Origin: Candidatus Bathyarchaeota archaeon
Lineage (GTDB): Archaea > Thermoproteota > Bathyarchaeia > Bathyarchaeales > Bathyarchaeaceae
NCBI GenBank assembly: GCA_029882515.1
Contig: JAOUKN010000007.1
Location: 1-42,348, forward strand
Direction: 5' to 3'
Length of the DNA: 42,348 nt
Every line of letters begins with the position of its first letter. Within the stretch, counting starts at the first letter, position 1. Below the pieces are notes generated by a model. It was not told the origin of the DNA. It searched no databases and saw only the letters and a program-made list of their open reading frames with translations. Shown piece by piece: positions 14,584 to 23,700 of this stretch. The position numbers and the translations under genes were made by a program.

Positions 14584-15522
14584 TTGAAGAGGTATTCTAC
14601 TTCGGTGAGTAAAGTGGCTTCTGAGAAACATTGGAGACGTTTGGTCTTCAGGTGGACTGCACTGAAGGGTCTTGCTGCAATAGTGCTATTTCTTGTATTA
14701 GCTCTAATCATTGAGTTTTTTATCGTTGCATTTTTCTCATCTTCTGGTTTGGCAGATCAGTTCTTACTAACGAAGATTCTTCGAATTCCAGGAACTAGTT
14801 CATCGTTTACCATAACTGTTAGTCCACTTTATCACTTGATACCATTAGGGGCAATATTCGTTCTTGTCTCAAGTTGGACATATCTTACCAGATATCTAGC
14901 TGTAATCCCGCGTAGAGTGAGACCCCTGAAAACGACGAGACCCCCAACGAAAAAATATCCGAAAGCGAAAAAGAGACGCTTCAAATCATTCGGACGTTTT
15001 TCCAGGTGGGTAAGTAAAAAGTTGCAACGAGCTAGCTGGGTTTTTAGAGGCTTTTACCTACGAGTGAGTAGGGCTCTTCTTAGAGTTCGCGGTATTTCCT
15101 ATGTAGTTGAAAGGTTATTTTTTGCAAGGGCAGCTATCAGAAGCGCTGTAATTGTTCTCGTCGTTTTTCTGATCTCGGCGCTCGGATTATACCTTTTGAC
15201 ATATCCTACGTTAATATACGATTTAGCTGTTGGGCTTCATAAAGGAAATTTGGCGTTTCATGGATTTGTATTGAAAACGATTGAGATGACCACTGGTTTA
15301 AGGCATGTCTTTTCTCCTGTAAACAACGTGTTAACTACTACGGCCCTTGGGTTTTATACTGCTTTTGAAGGATTTGGGGCTTCATTTACCCAACCTCTGA
15401 TTACCCTTGATCTTGTGTCGAAGTATACTCTTTGCCAAAATTTTGCTGCTTGGATATCTGCTTTGATTGCCTGGATTTATGGACAGTATAGTGCTCGGAC
15501 ATATCATCGCAGATCACGATAG
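14584..15522 (+). CDS. Membrane protein of unknown function
   Basis: About 312 residues, not recognised. Membrane segments are likely at about 30-53, 82-105, 187-212 and 285-305. Between the second and third lies a strongly basic cytoplasmic loop of about 80 residues (RRVRPLKTTRPPTKKYPKAKKRR and on), which could contact nucleic acid or lipid head groups. TTG 14584 is the longest start; GAGGT at 14589-14593 could instead serve the in-frame GTG at 14605. It precedes the moeA pair on the same strand by 140 nt. Confidence 0.6.
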   Translation: MKRYSTSVSKVASEKHWRRLVFRWTALKGLAAIVLFLVLALIIEFFIVAFFSSSGLADQFLLTKILRIPGTSSSFTITVSPLYHLIPLGAIFVLVSSWTYLTRYLAVIPRRVRPLKTTRPPTKKYPKAKKRRFKSFGRFSRWVSKKLQRASWVFRGFYLRVSRALLRVRGISYVVERLFFARAAIRSAVIVLVVFLISALGLYLLTYPTLIYDLAVGLHKGNLAFHGFVLKTIEMTTGLRHVFSPVNNVLTTTALGFYTAFEGFGASFTQPLITLDLVSKYTLCQNFAAWISALIAWIYGQYSARTYHRRSR

Positions 15523-15663
15523 CTGATTTCTATCAGAATCAAATCGTTTTTGAAGAATCGAATTTCTGATGGAGAAAGAAACTGCAGACAATGAGTTAAC
15601 ATTAACTTTCTTGCGATAAATTTTTCTGCATATCTTCTCTTGCTGTTGGTGGGAAAGAATTTG

Positions 15664-16905
15664 GTGCAGCTCAAGGGATTTGCCAAGCTTACAAATGTTG
15701 ATGAGGCGTTCTCTACGTTTCTGAGCAAGTTCAAGTTGAAACGATTGGGAACAGTTGAAGTGCCTTTGAAAATGGCTTTAGAAAGAGTGACCGCAGAAAA
15801 TGTTGTGGCTGATTATGATCTTCCGCCCTTTGACCGTTCAGCAGTGGATGGATATGCTGTTAGAGCGCAGGACACTTTTGAGGCATCTCAATCTAGCTTA
15901 AAAACTCTCCAACTAGTCCAGAAGAGACGAATAGGCAAGAATGAAACTGTACGTATCTGGACTGGAAACATGCTTCCGAAAGGCGCAGACGCGGTTATAA
16001 TGTTGGAATATACAAAACTGCTTCAAGGTGAAATTGAAGTATGGACTCCAATTACAACTGGTGAAAATGTTTCAAAAAAAGGGGAAGACGTTGAAAAAGG
16101 AGAAGTGGCGATAGAGGCGGGAACCAGATTAAAGCCGCAGCATATTGGTTTGTTAGCTGCCCTTGGAGTGACCAAACCTAAAGTGGTGAAGAAACCCAAA
16201 GTAGCTGTTTTGTCAACAGGAAATGAACTTGTTGAAGTAGGCCATAAACCTAAATTGAATCAAATGGTGGATGTTAATCGGTTGATTCTTTCGTCTATGT
16301 GTCTGGAGATCGGGGCCGAGCCTCTCGATCTTGGTATAGCCCAGGACAGCATAAACGAAATTGATGCAAAAATCCGTATTGGAGTAGAAAGGGCTGATGC
16401 GATTATTACGACTGGGGGAACCAGTGTTGGCTGTGCCGATCTCGTTCCAGAGGCGGTAAACCAGATAGGAACCCCTGGAGTAGTTGTGCATGGAATAGCA
16501 ATGCGCCCAGGAATGCCAACGGCCCTTGCAGTTCTTGCTGAGAAGCCAATTTTCGTTTTGTCTGGAAATCCAGTGGCAGCTATGATCGGTTTTGAAGTTT
16601 TCGCTCGACCCATTCTTCACAAGCTTTTGGGAGTTAGAAATGATCTCCGTCCCTCAGTAAGAGCAAAATTAACTAGAAGAGTTCCATCTGCATTAGGGCG
16701 ACAAGTCTTCTTGAGAGTTTGTGTCTTTGAAAGAGAAGGTGAACTCCTCGCTGAACCTGTCCGCATAAAAGGTTCGGGAGTTCTTACAACGATGACAGAA
16801 GCGAACGGATATGTAATAATCCCAAAGGAACGAGAGGGAATTGACGAAAATGAAACCGTCCAGGTATACCTCTTCGACAAGTTGAGAAGGGAAGAATGTG
16901 TTTAG
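15664..16905 (+). CDS. moeA: Molybdopterin molybdenumtransferase MoeA, copy 1
   Basis: A MoeA/gephyrin-E family enzyme that inserts molybdenum (or tungsten) into adenylylated molybdopterin. Motifs in order: LPPFDRSAVDGYAV, TGNMLPKGADAVIMLEY, GEDVEKGEVAIEAG, LLAALGV, VAVLSTGNELVE, ITTGGTSVG, MRPGMPTALAV and VLSGNPVAAMIGFE, covering domains I-III, then a C-terminal beta domain (IKGSGVLTTMTEANGYVIIP). GTG 15664 is chosen because GGTGG at 15649-15653 lies about 10 nt upstream; TTG 15661 is equally close, and a longer TTG start at 15640 is unlikely. It overlaps the second moeA by eight bases. Confidence 0.93.
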   Translation: MQLKGFAKLTNVDEAFSTFLSKFKLKRLGTVEVPLKMALERVTAENVVADYDLPPFDRSAVDGYAVRAQDTFEASQSSLKTLQLVQKRRIGKNETVRIWTGNMLPKGADAVIMLEYTKLLQGEIEVWTPITTGENVSKKGEDVEKGEVAIEAGTRLKPQHIGLLAALGVTKPKVVKKPKVAVLSTGNELVEVGHKPKLNQMVDVNRLILSSMCLEIGAEPLDLGIAQDSINEIDAKIRIGVERADAIITTGGTSVGCADLVPEAVNQIGTPGVVVHGIAMRPGMPTALAVLAEKPIFVLSGNPVAAMIGFEVFARPILHKLLGVRNDLRPSVRAKLTRRVPSALGRQVFLRVCVFEREGELLAEPVRIKGSGVLTTMTEANGYVIIPKEREGIDENETVQVYLFDKLRREECV

Positions 16906-18160
16906 AAAACTTGTCTCCTTGGACGAAGCAATACATATCTTCGAACAACAGTTCCACGCCAAACCAGGTGAAGTGGAACAGATTTCCCTTTCCCAAGCAC
17001 ACCAACGTGTGTTAGCCAAAGATGTCAAAGCTCCCTTGAATGTGCCACCCTTCAACCGTGCAACCGTAGACGGATACGCCGTGCATGCTGCGGATACATT
17101 TGGCGCTGATGAAAAGCAGCCTGTCACTCTGAAACTTCTTGGTTGTGTGACTATAGACGAAATGCCCGAAATAATCCTTAACGAAGGAACCACCGTAGGA
17201 ATAGTCACTGGAGCACCGATACCTTCGGGAGCAGATGCGGTTGTTATGATGGAGTATACTATTCAAAAGAATAAACTCGTCTCTATCTACCGTCCAGTTT
17301 CACAGCGAGAAAATGTGATGGAGGCCGGTTCCGACATTCGCAAGGGCGAAACCATGATCAGAAGGGACCAACTATTATCTTCCCGTGATATCGGGGTTTT
17401 TGCAGCACTGGGATTTACAAAGGTTGACGTATATAAGCGACCAAGAGTCGCTGTACTCTCCACTGGCGCAGAAATTGTTGAGCCTGGAAAGTCTCTTGTA
17501 CTAGGGAAGATTTATGATATTAACGCATACACGATAAGCGCTGCAGTGCAAGAATGTGGAGGGCAGCCTTCTAATTTCGGAATAGTTCCAGATGAAATAG
17601 ATGAACTCAGAGCTGTACTCAAGAAGGCGCTAGCTTCAGCAGACATTATCATAACTTCAGGAGGAGTGTCTGTGGGGCCCAAGGACGTGGTTCCTAAGGT
17701 TTTGAACATGTTAGGGAAACCGGGGGTCATTGTTTCGGGAATAGCCATTAAACCTGGAAAACCCACGACCATCGCAATAGTCAATAAGAAGCCTATTTTC
17801 TCGTTGCCAGGCCATCCCACTTCTTCCTTACTGATATTTCACGTATTTGTTCGTCCAATAATTCTGAAGATGGCTGGAAGACAGCAAGAACCGCCCTTCA
17901 TTGTTAAGGCAACGGCGGCCGAAAAAATGTTTCAAGCGAAGGGGCGACGAACCTTTGTAATGGTAGACCTCATTCAAGACGAGTCGGGTAAACTTCTTGC
18001 CCGCCCGGTTGCGCTGGGATTGTCCGGTGCGATAACCACCTTGTCAAAGGCCGAAGGTTTTGTGATTATACCAGAAAGATGGCAATTTATTAATGCTGGA
18101 GATGATGTTACCGTACATCTGTTTAAACCTCTTCCAGAATTTGCTCTCTCCGCGAAGTGA
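16898..18160 (+). CDS. moeA: Molybdopterin molybdenumtransferase MoeA, copy 2
   Basis: A 420-residue paralogue of the preceding gene, with VPPFNRATVDGYAVHAADTF, TGAPIPSGADAVVMMEYT, GSDIRKGETMI, FAALGFTKVDV, VAVLSTGAEIVEPG, ITSGGVSVGPKDVVP, IKPGKPTTIA and SLPGHPTSSLLIF. All catalytic motifs are kept, and the copies differ along their whole length, so this is an old duplication. Many archaea carry two MoeA proteins, possibly split between molybdenum and tungsten or between metal insertion steps. GTG 16898 has GAAGGGA just upstream. Its stop overlaps the start of the next gene as GTGA. Confidence 0.93.
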   Translation: MFRKLVSLDEAIHIFEQQFHAKPGEVEQISLSQAHQRVLAKDVKAPLNVPPFNRATVDGYAVHAADTFGADEKQPVTLKLLGCVTIDEMPEIILNEGTTVGIVTGAPIPSGADAVVMMEYTIQKNKLVSIYRPVSQRENVMEAGSDIRKGETMIRRDQLLSSRDIGVFAALGFTKVDVYKRPRVAVLSTGAEIVEPGKSLVLGKIYDINAYTISAAVQECGGQPSNFGIVPDEIDELRAVLKKALASADIIITSGGVSVGPKDVVPKVLNMLGKPGVIVSGIAIKPGKPTTIAIVNKKPIFSLPGHPTSSLLIFHVFVRPIILKMAGRQQEPPFIVKATAAEKMFQAKGRRTFVMVDLIQDESGKLLARPVALGLSGAITTLSKAEGFVIIPERWQFINAGDDVTVHLFKPLPEFALSAK

Positions 18161-20076
18161 TCACTGTGAAAGCCGGCATAGTTGGTTGTGGAAGAATCGC
18201 CAGTCTAGTTCATATGCCGTTACTTACGAGAATGAGCGAAATCGATTTAGTGGCTGCTGTTGACACCAACAAGAAGCGATTAGCTGAGACGTTAGAGAAA
18301 TTTAGTATTGACGAGGGATTTGATGATTACCATCGGATGTTAAAGGAAGCAGACGTAGACACCGTTTTTGTCTGTACCCCTCCTGAATATCACTGTCAAA
18401 TTGTTATTGATTCCATCAGACGCAATAAACATGTTTTTTGTGAAAAACCGATTGCAACTACTATTGAAGAAGCAATGGCAATAAAGAAAACAATTGAAAA
18501 GAGGAATAGAAAAGATTCGGCTTCCCTTGTTTTGATGCCGGGGCACAACTTTGTGTTCACTCCATGCTTCGTTGAGGCCCTCCAGTATGTTAAGAATGAC
18601 GAGATTGGGAATTTACGTAAAATAGTAGGGTGTGCGCTGTCAAATCTGATGTTTTATGGAGCAAAAACCGACTTTCGTGTGCATGCTAAAGGCGGAGTAA
18701 TCGAGGATCAGCTTCCTCATATTGTTTATTTATGTCATGAGGCGGGAGGCCCCTTGAATAGAGTTTTCTCAGTTGACTCGCATCGCCGAGGACACATTGG
18801 TGTAGATGATGTAGAGGTTAAAATCGAATTAGCGAATGGAGTCAAGGCTGATCTTTCGGCAAAGTGGTCTGGTTTGATCCCTGCACTGAAGTTTGACTTG
18901 ATTGGTGATTCTGGTCAAATAAAGATGGATTTGCTGAGAACACCGTATAACATTACACTGATTAAGGATGGAGAAAGCAGAACCATACATAGAGGAAGGC
19001 GGTTTAAACAGTATTTTGATGTTCTTCGAAATAGACATCCATCATATTTCCTTGAACATATGCACCTTCTTAGATGTGTTGAAGGAGTGGATGAGGCGAA
19101 GGTTACAGTTGATGATGGAGTTGATCTCGTTAGAACGCTATCTGAAGTTATGAGGCCGTTTGAGGAAAGTCCTTATTCTCCTGTTGGAAGGGAAAAAGTA
19201 GCTGTAGTGAAGGGAGGGGAAGATGTTGAAGAAGCTATTCACAAGTCGATTCACTTTCTGGGTGGTCTAAACATTAAAAGGGGGCAGCAGGTTGTGATAA
19301 AGCCTAATGTTTGTTATCATAAGAATTTGGACAACATGATTATAGTTGACCCCAGAGTGCTGGAAGCGGTTATTAACTTGGTGAAGAAAAGAAGTGAGAA
19401 CGTTGTGGTTGTGGAATCTGACAATAATAGTGGCACGGCAGATGAGCGAGTAACTAAAAGTGGAGTGATGGATTTAATTGAAAAATGCGGTGTAAAGTTT
19501 CTCAATCTAAGCAATGATGAGACCGAAGAATATGATGTTGATGGGCTTACCCTTCAAATCCCAAAAACCGTGTTAGAAACCGATTTTTTCATCAATATCC
19601 CGAAAGTCAAAACATGCAACATTGAACACACATTCATTACAATTGCGATGAAAAACATGTTTGGAGTCTTAGCAAACCGAAAGAAGCCGAAACTTCACGA
19701 AAAGTTGATCGAAATTCTCTTGTTCTTGAACCGCACTATTCATCAAAATCTTATCATTGCAGATGGAATCGTTGGAATGCAAGGGCTTGGTCCTATACAA
19801 GGTAGCCCAGTAGATCTGGGACTGATAATTTCGGGATTGAGTCCGGTGACAGTTGACGCTGTCTGTTGCCACATCATGGGAATCAACCCTTATGCGGTGG
19901 AACCACTGTGGAAGGCCTATAAGGCTGGAATCGGTGAGATCGATATGAATCGAACCCAAATTGTCGGTGAAAAAATTAAAGACGTGAGCAGAAAATTCGA
20001 TTATCCGACATTCTCTTCCAAGAACATTTTTACAGCGTTGAAAACAACTATGAAAGTACATCTAAGAAGAGCATAA
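18157..20076 (+). CDS. Gfo/Idh/MocA oxidoreductase fused to DUF362
   Basis: A 639-residue two-part protein. Residues 1-340 are a Gfo/Idh/MocA NAD(P)-dependent oxidoreductase: Rossmann motif GIVGCGRIA (7-15), VCTPPEYH, the signature CEKPIATT (95-102), then the C-terminal sheet with KGGVIEDQLPHIVY. Residues 345-639 match the DUF362 family: VAVVKGG, VVIKPNVCYHKN, VVVVESDNNSGTADERV, FFINIPKVKTCNIEHTFITIAMKNMFG and GIVGMQGLGPIQGSPVDLGLIISG. DUF362 proteins are often linked to Fe-S or redox biology but have no settled activity. The frame is continuous, so this is a true fusion. It is translationally coupled (GTGA) to moeA copy 2 and followed by a glycosyltransferase. A sugar or cofactor dehydrogenation role is only a guess. 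Confidence 0.85.
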   Translation: MITVKAGIVGCGRIASLVHMPLLTRMSEIDLVAAVDTNKKRLAETLEKFSIDEGFDDYHRMLKEADVDTVFVCTPPEYHCQIVIDSIRRNKHVFCEKPIATTIEEAMAIKKTIEKRNRKDSASLVLMPGHNFVFTPCFVEALQYVKNDEIGNLRKIVGCALSNLMFYGAKTDFRVHAKGGVIEDQLPHIVYLCHEAGGPLNRVFSVDSHRRGHIGVDDVEVKIELANGVKADLSAKWSGLIPALKFDLIGDSGQIKMDLLRTPYNITLIKDGESRTIHRGRRFKQYFDVLRNRHPSYFLEHMHLLRCVEGVDEAKVTVDDGVDLVRTLSEVMRPFEESPYSPVGREKVAVVKGGEDVEEAIHKSIHFLGGLNIKRGQQVVIKPNVCYHKNLDNMIIVDPRVLEAVINLVKKRSENVVVVESDNNSGTADERVTKSGVMDLIEKCGVKFLNLSNDETEEYDVDGLTLQIPKTVLETDFFINIPKVKTCNIEHTFITIAMKNMFGVLANRKKPKLHEKLIEILLFLNRTIHQNLIIADGIVGMQGLGPIQGSPVDLGLIISGLSPVTVDAVCCHIMGINPYAVEPLWKAYKAGIGEIDMNRTQIVGEKIKDVSRKFDYPTFSSKNIFTALKTTMKVHLRRA

Positions 20077-20096
20077 TGTAGCCGCCATGGAGATGA

Positions 20097-20996
20097 ATGC
20101 TTGTGACAATGACGTTCGACGTCGGCATTTGCGCATACAATGAAGAGGCAAACATTGGGAAACTTCTGCAGAATCTCTTGACCCAGCAGTTTGACACTGG
20201 CTTTAGATTGAACAAGATCATCGTGGTAGCAAGCGGGTGCACCGACAAAACCGAGGAAATAGTGGAGCAGTATTCAAAACAACATTCCGCGGTATGGTTG
20301 ATTACAGAAAGAGAGAAAACAGGCAAAACACCCGCTTTGAACAAAATGTTAGACGTAGTACAGGCAGATGTTTTGGTGTATTTAAATGCGGATGTTGTGC
20401 CCGCGCAAGGAAGTATCAATGCAATGCTTCGATACTTTCTAGACGGTTCAGTGGGGACCGTTTCTGCTAAAGTCATTCCAGTAGATGACCGCAAGAAATT
20501 TGCAGGCTTTTACTCTCACTTCTTTTGGCTTTTTTCACACTTCATCTGTGCCAATCTGTTTGTTAAGGTTCAGGGTGAACTCTGTGCGATTCGATCTAAA
20601 CTAGTTGGGAAAATTCCATGGGATGTTCCTTGGGAGGACCATTATTTTGAGGTGATAACTCGTCGTCAGGGATTTAGGGTGGTGTATGCACAGGATGCCA
20701 TAGTCTTTACTAAGGGTCCTGGAAGTGTTGCTGATATTCTGCGGTGGAGAAGAAGAATTTTTGCGGGTTATATGTACCTACGAAAGAAGTACATTAACTG
20801 GACACCGACACCAGACCTCTATCAGGTTTTTTGTTTCTTGAATAAAGTTGTCAACTTTAGTGACCTTCGAGAGGTAGTTTGGACGTGGGTCATAGGGTTC
20901 TTAGAATCTATTGTTTTCTTGATGGCTCTATTTGACTTGAAAAGGGGATACGTACCGGGGAAATGGCAACCCATTGAGTCTATGAAGAGACCTTGA
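20097..20996 (+). CDS. Family 2 glycosyltransferase
   Basis: A 299-residue GT-A fold glycosyltransferase of family 2. The N terminus FDVGICAYNEEANIGKLL is the nucleotide-sugar binding start; VVASGCTDKTEEIV and the metal-binding Asp motif VYLNADVVP follow. The acceptor region has VPWEDHYFEVITRRQGFRVVYAQDA and the catalytic-side RWRRRIFAGYMYLRKKY. A hydrophobic stretch near 245-275 suggests one membrane anchor. GGAG at 20089 lies four nt from ATG 20097; GTG 20103 is an alternative. It follows the fusion gene by 20 nt and is probably cotranscribed. Likely products are surface glycans or glycolipids. Confidence 0.88.
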   Translation: MLVTMTFDVGICAYNEEANIGKLLQNLLTQQFDTGFRLNKIIVVASGCTDKTEEIVEQYSKQHSAVWLITEREKTGKTPALNKMLDVVQADVLVYLNADVVPAQGSINAMLRYFLDGSVGTVSAKVIPVDDRKKFAGFYSHFFWLFSHFICANLFVKVQGELCAIRSKLVGKIPWDVPWEDHYFEVITRRQGFRVVYAQDAIVFTKGPGSVADILRWRRRIFAGYMYLRKKYINWTPTPDLYQVFCFLNKVVNFSDLREVVWTWVIGFLESIVFLMALFDLKRGYVPGKWQPIESMKRP

Positions 20997-21012
20997 GAAG
21001 AGCGATTATAAC

Positions 21013-21390
21013 TTAGTGGAAATCTTGCCTTTCAGCCAAAATGTATACAGAAGCAACAAGGGTGGCGATCACATAAATGACCAGCATCAAGTTAAATAGC
21101 AACCATCCTAGATTCGGGAAGAATGATTGTTGTTGCATAATTGAAGCGTACAAGGATATTGCGGCAAAGGTTATTTCAGGGAAAAGGAGGATTGTCACTA
21201 GCCAAACCGCCCATTTTCGCATTTTAACAAGGCCGTACGCAGCTATAAGGCACGTGATTGCTAAGACCCCAATTGGTGGAATGGCAGACATAGCTATGAC
21301 TATAAGTTGGGCTATACCCGAAATCAGATAAAAGATGAATACTACAGCGATCCCTGACTTCTCAACTCCAAGTATAGACTTCAAAGCCAT
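21013..21390 (-). CDS. Small four-helix membrane protein
   Basis: A 125-residue protein with four likely membrane helices (about 12-35, 38-56, 60-80 and 92-118) and short loops; not assignable to a family from sequence alone. KMRKWAVWLVTILLFPEI between helices two and three resembles small membrane proteins of the DUF2127 kind. It converges on the glycosyltransferase gene. A functional link is not shown. Confidence 0.6.
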   Translation of the reverse strand: MALKSILGVEKSGIAVVFIFYLISGIAQLIVIAMSAIPPIGVLAITCLIAAYGLVKMRKWAVWLVTILLFPEITFAAISLYASIMQQQSFFPNLGWLLFNLMLVIYVIATLVASVYILAERQDFH

Positions 21391-21799
21391 TTTCTCAGCA
21401 CCGCCTTGTTTCAGATTACCGCTATACGTCTGTCGGATAATAAATTAGTTTCCTTAGTAGTATTTACGAATTTTTGTGGAGGCTATGTTTGAAGATGCTT
21501 TTGGATCCACGGAGAGCTAAAGAGGGTAATCTATTTCTCGCAGGGATGAGTTTTTGACTTCGGATGACATTCAGCTATTTGTTCAGGCGAACATTCTGAT
21601 GGATTCTTGACTTTCTTTTCAGGTTTTTCACAACATTGATTCCTGCGACACATCATCTGAACCTCTCTCTGCTCTAGGAGGTAATCTCAAATATGTTTTT
21701 TGCACGTAGTTTGCGCGCACGCCGAAAATGTATGTCACAAGTCTTGGTAATTATTTCTCAGTAAGTAAGTAAATATCCTTTTTTCTCATTGTTCTCTGT
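21391..21799. other. Intergenic region without recognised genes
   Basis: About 410 nt between two minus-strand membrane protein genes. Only very short frames occur; one behind GGAGG at about 21478-21482 ends after 11 codons. A palindromic TGCGCGCA lies at 21712-21719. ATGAC and CTGATG motifs near 21560-21600 recall C/D boxes, but the order and spacing are wrong. Nothing else is supported. Confidence 0.4.
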
Positions 21800-22255
21800 T
21801 TATAGCATGATGGTTAAAACCAGCACTAGAATCCGAAATAACCACGCAAAATACGCCAACATCAAAATAAGGCGCACAATCCTTCTGCCTCTGCCCTTGG
21901 TTGTTTCTTGCACAATCATAGTGTGAAGTTTAGGAGCATCGAAACCTAGCTGCCGTAAATTCTCTTCTATCTCCCAAAGTCGCTTAATGGACAACCTAAC
22001 AAAAGGATCCACATATACATGGTAAGCATACCAAATCAACATTAAGGCAAATGAAACACATGCCAAGAATCCAACTTCAACAAAATCGTTTCTGACTTCG
22101 CCCAAGAAAGAGATGCCGTAGAGCGTAAATGAGGTAGCGACCAGTATAGAGGCTACTGTGAACGCCACGCTATCATAATGATTGCGGTTGATGTGAGCTG
22201 CCTGATATTCTGCCAATAGAATATCAACTTTCATTTCTAGTTCATCGTTCTCCAT
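21800..22255 (-). CDS. Membrane protein with cytoplasmic helices (151 aa)
   Basis: About 151 residues, unrecognised. The N-terminal 35 residues (MENDELEMKVDILLAEYQ) are charged and helical. Two membrane segments follow at about 38-57 and 63-85, then a cytoplasmic stretch (RLSIKRLWEIEENLRQLG) and a final hydrophobic helix at about 128-150. ATG at 22253-22255 is chosen because GGGGGAGAGG lies directly upstream; an in-frame start 29 codons earlier adds residues that do not look conserved. The layout resembles small archaeal signalling or scaffold membrane proteins, but no function can be given. Confidence 0.65.
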   Translation of the reverse strand: MENDELEMKVDILLAEYQAAHINRNHYDSVAFTVASILVATSFTLYGISFLGEVRNDFVEVGFLACVSFALMLIWYAYHVYVDPFVRLSIKRLWEIEENLRQLGFDAPKLHTMIVQETTKGRGRRIVRLILMLAYFAWLFRILVLVLTIML

Positions 22256-22398
22256 GCCTCTCCCCCAGTTCTTGTATATAGAAAGGTGGCAATCAACTTT
22301 AAAGGCAATTCGCAATCTGATGGCATAGTAATCAAGACGCAATATTCTTCATGACCGCTCTGACAAATACGCACAGACGGAAAAGTGACGCAACCTTT

Positions 22399-22408
22399 TG
22401 CGCGCGCA
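22399..22408. repeat. Alternating GC palindrome
   Basis: TGCGCGCGCA is a perfect 10-bp alternating purine-pyrimidine palindrome. It sits between the divergent membrane protein gene (start 22255) and agmatinase-family gene (start 22482). It could be an operator or a Z-DNA-prone spot. Similar palindromes occur in several other spacers of this window. Confidence 0.4.
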
Positions 22409-22481
22409 TTGGATTATTTTTGCAAGAGAGAATAAGCTTTAGTTAATAGTCTTCATACATCAAGTAAGGAAGTCGTGTAAC

Positions 22482-23372
22482 ATGAGTTATCGTGAACTTT
22501 TCGTCTCTCCCTCTGTTGTCTTTGGGGGGTTTCAACGATCATTTGAAGAAGCTGACTATGTGATCGTGGGAGTGCCCTTGGATGTGACGAGCACGTTTAG
22601 GGCGGGTTGTAGATTTGCGCCCTCTGCGATACGACAGGCGTCAGTAAACCTTGAAACCTACAGTTTCAGGGCAGGTTTTGACGCTGAAGACTTGATGGTG
22701 CACGACTTAGGTGATCTTCACGTTACCGGTAAAGTGGATGAAACTTTGAGTCGATTGGAAGTAGTCGTTAAGGAGATTTTGGAGGCTGAGAAGTTGCCTG
22801 TTCTAATTGGAGGAGAACACACGCTGACTTTAGGTGCGACGGAAGGTGTCGATGAAGACTTTGCAATAGTGGGTTTTGATGCCCATTTAGACTTGCGTAA
22901 CGAATACGTGGGGCTGGTGACTTCTCATACTACGTTCATGCGTAGAATTTATGAGCAAGTTAAGCCCCAAAAAATTCTGGAAATCGGAACGAGGGCAGTC
23001 TGCAAAGAGGAACTCGACTTTGCAAAGAGTCACAGGATTCAGTTTTTGTCTGTTCAACAAATGATGGAAGATGGTTTGAAAAAGACTATACAGAAAATCG
23101 AAAACAGTCTTTCAGATTCCAACAAAATCTATTTGACAATTGATATGGATGTTCTGGATCCAGCTTTTGCACCAGCAGTCCAAAATCCTGAACCCGAAGG
23201 TTTAGACATACATACATTTCTAAGACTTCTTTATGAAACTTGCAAACATCCAGTGCTTGCCTTTGATTTGGTTGAAGTTGCACCGCACTATGACACGGGA
23301 ACAACTGCAATCGAGGCGGCAAAAATAATTTTGGAGATACTTTGCTACATCGAAAAACGACGCAGAACCTAA
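22482..23372 (+). CDS. speB: Agmatinase/ureohydrolase family protein
   Basis: A 296-residue ureohydrolase that cleaves a guanidino group to urea, most likely on agmatine. The binuclear manganese ligands are all present: GGEHT (His113), FDAHLDLR (Asp133, His135, Asp137) and LTIDMDVLDP (Asp221, Asp223). A second active-site His lies in SHTTFMRR, where the family usually has SHGTPFRR. The usual GTGTPEPGGL loop reads AVQNPEPEGLD, so substrate choice may differ from classic agmatinase. Length is typical. The gene stands alone, starting at ATG 22482 with GGAAG upstream. In archaea, agmatinase makes putrescine from arginine-derived agmatine. Confidence 0.88.
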   Translation: MSYRELFVSPSVVFGGFQRSFEEADYVIVGVPLDVTSTFRAGCRFAPSAIRQASVNLETYSFRAGFDAEDLMVHDLGDLHVTGKVDETLSRLEVVVKEILEAEKLPVLIGGEHTLTLGATEGVDEDFAIVGFDAHLDLRNEYVGLVTSHTTFMRRIYEQVKPQKILEIGTRAVCKEELDFAKSHRIQFLSVQQMMEDGLKKTIQKIENSLSDSNKIYLTIDMDVLDPAFAPAVQNPEPEGLDIHTFLRLLYETCKHPVLAFDLVEVAPHYDTGTTAIEAAKIILEILCYIEKRRRT

Positions 23373-23700
23373 ACGTGATCAAGATTCTTATAGAAGCTTC
23401 ATTATACCCAACCTTCGGAAAGTAACCAGATCTAAAGATGAGTATTTCATATACTTTCAACTGAGAAGTTGCACTCGAAGACAGCTTTGTTATGACAGAG
23501 GACGGTTTCACAGACAATTGGAATACGTGCGCACATAAAATTCAACTCCAGAGAGAAGAAATACAACTGTTCACCATCTATGCAGGCACGTAACCAAGCT
23601 GAAGCTAGCATAGCCTAGCGACCCTAATATTTATCTACTCCACAGGGGGACTTTGGGTATTCATGACACGGGCATTGTAGACATAATATGGGGAAAGTAA
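23373..23700. other. Intergenic region with promoter of the repeat surface protein
   Basis: About 330 nt with no gene. An 8-bp palindrome GTGCGCAC lies at 23527-23534. A TAATATTTAT TATA candidate lies at about 23624-23633, some 65-75 nt before the ATG at 23701. GGGGAAAG directly before that ATG is the likely ribosome-binding site. Confidence 0.4.

Noticed and set aside
16693-17208. A 171-codon minus-strand frame across the moeA junction
   Set aside because: Antisense shadow of two well-supported genes.
21560-21600. Possible C/D box small RNA
   Set aside because: The C and D boxes are in the wrong order and spacing, with no clear guide sequence.
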